A stretch of 7,517 bases of DNA from Bacteroidia bacterium (GTDB lineage Bacteria > Bacteroidota > Bacteroidia > Bacteroidales > CAJPTX01). The position numbers and the translations under genes were made by a program. The notes beneath the pieces were generated by a model. That model was not told the origin of the DNA. It did not search any database and worked only from the letters and a program-made list of their open reading frames with translations. The stretch spans positions 1 to 7,517 of the forward strand of contig CAJPTS010000088.1 of the NCBI GenBank assembly GCA_905373625.1. Direction: 5' to 3'. Below, one piece after another: positions 7,101 through 7,517 of this stretch; within the stretch, counting starts at the first letter, position 1; every line of letters begins with the position of its first letter.

Positions 7101-7517
7101 TCAATGGCTATTTTCTGTTTGTGCCACAATATCTTTCCAAGGGTTTGCTGTGGCGCTATCATAGTTTATAAGCATCTTCCGATACATACGCGAAGGCGAG
7201 GGGAGTAGATCCGTGTGTAGCTCGTACTCTCGCCAGCGTTGATCCACCAGATTGATCGTTGCCTCACTACTGCAAACCACATTGGGCCACTGCCGAAGAT
7301 AATTACCGCCTATTTTGGAGCGTGCATCGATAATTGCAGAAAAATCATCCCCGTCATTCGCTATCCAGATATCGCGTGCCGGAGCTGTATTGGCTAGCAC
7401 AAACCACAACAAAAGACGTGGATCTGACTGCGGAGCATTCTGGTTTACTAAAAGAACAAAGCGCGGGGCGATACCGATCTCCGAAGCACATTGCATTAGA
7501 AGTTTTTGTGCAATGTG
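7101..7517 (-). CDS. UbiD-family decarboxylase, probably menaquinone biosynthesis (partial)
   Basis: This is the C-terminal part of a UbiD-type decarboxylase; 138 residues are visible and the frame stays open to the window edge, so the internal ATG at 7496 is not the start. UbiD enzymes use prenylated FMN to remove a carboxyl group from aromatic acids. The visible part matches the family's C-terminal core: an RFVLLVNQNAP strand, LLWFVLANTAPARDIWIA (normally a VLWA...DP.RDV-like region), then IIDARSK, a glycine-rich turn, LRQWPNVV, a TINLVDQRW helix and an LLPSPS tail. The IDARSK..RQWPN and W.......LLPSPS pattern resembles the menaquinone-biosynthesis decarboxylases common in Bacteroidota. The N-terminal half, including most flavin-binding and catalytic residues, is outside the window, so the exact substrate is inference. 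The phosphatase gene follows on the same strand after 111 bases. Confidence 0.82.
   Translation of the reverse strand, partial: HIAQKLLMQCASEIGIAPRFVLLVNQNAPQSDPRLLLWFVLANTAPARDIWIANDGDDFSAIIDARSKIGGNYLRQWPNVVCSSEATINLVDQRWREYELHTDLLPSPSRMYRKMLINYDSATANPWKDIVAQTENSH

Overview
The window looks like a chromosomal segment of a member of the Bacteroidota with moderate G+C content. Four things support this. The LptC-like gene encodes a lipoprotein-type signal. The TPR protein has a C-terminal block (spaced FP, then CWINE.TTVR) that I associate with Bacteroidota. The phosphatase combines two-component-regulator propellers, a Y_Y_Y domain and a SpoIIE domain. Shine-Dalgarno sequences are absent or misplaced throughout. 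No mobile element, CRISPR array, tRNA or rRNA was seen. The assignment rests on protein features and gene order, not on a marker gene.

Left half (about 1-3649, + strand): a set of cell-envelope genes. It opens with the last 28 codons of what is probably an outer-membrane protein (1-87). After a short gap comes a secreted 449-residue TPR protein (110-1459). An LptC-like lipoprotein of the lipopolysaccharide export machinery follows, then a 65-residue two-helix membrane protein, then a CNNM/HlyC-type membrane protein with four transmembrane segments, paired CBS domains and a CorC_HlyC domain. Spacing is tight and all genes point the same way, so an operon is likely. However, a near-perfect intrinsic terminator lies immediately after the TPR gene, at the 5' end of lptC, so the unit may be split or attenuated there. 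Both lptC and the HlyC-family gene have awkward start codons.

Right half (3654-7517, - strand): a 1111-residue membrane phosphatase converges on the HlyC-family gene with only 4 bases between stop codons. It has a signal peptide, about 14 propeller-blade motifs (enough for two seven-bladed propellers), a Y_Y_Y domain, one transmembrane helix, a short coiled coil and a complete SpoIIE/PP2C phosphatase domain. It is probably a one-protein transmembrane sensor that changes cytoplasmic phosphorylation in response to an envelope signal. Upstream of it, 111 bases away and on the same strand, is the C-terminal part of a UbiD-family decarboxylase, probably the one used in menaquinone biosynthesis, cut by the window edge.

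Taken together, this is mostly housekeeping envelope biogenesis next to an orphan sensory phosphatase. I found no clear new defence or mobile system. The best leads are the terminator at the TPR-lptC junction, the 14-blade phosphatase without a partner, and the uncharacterised 65-residue membrane protein.
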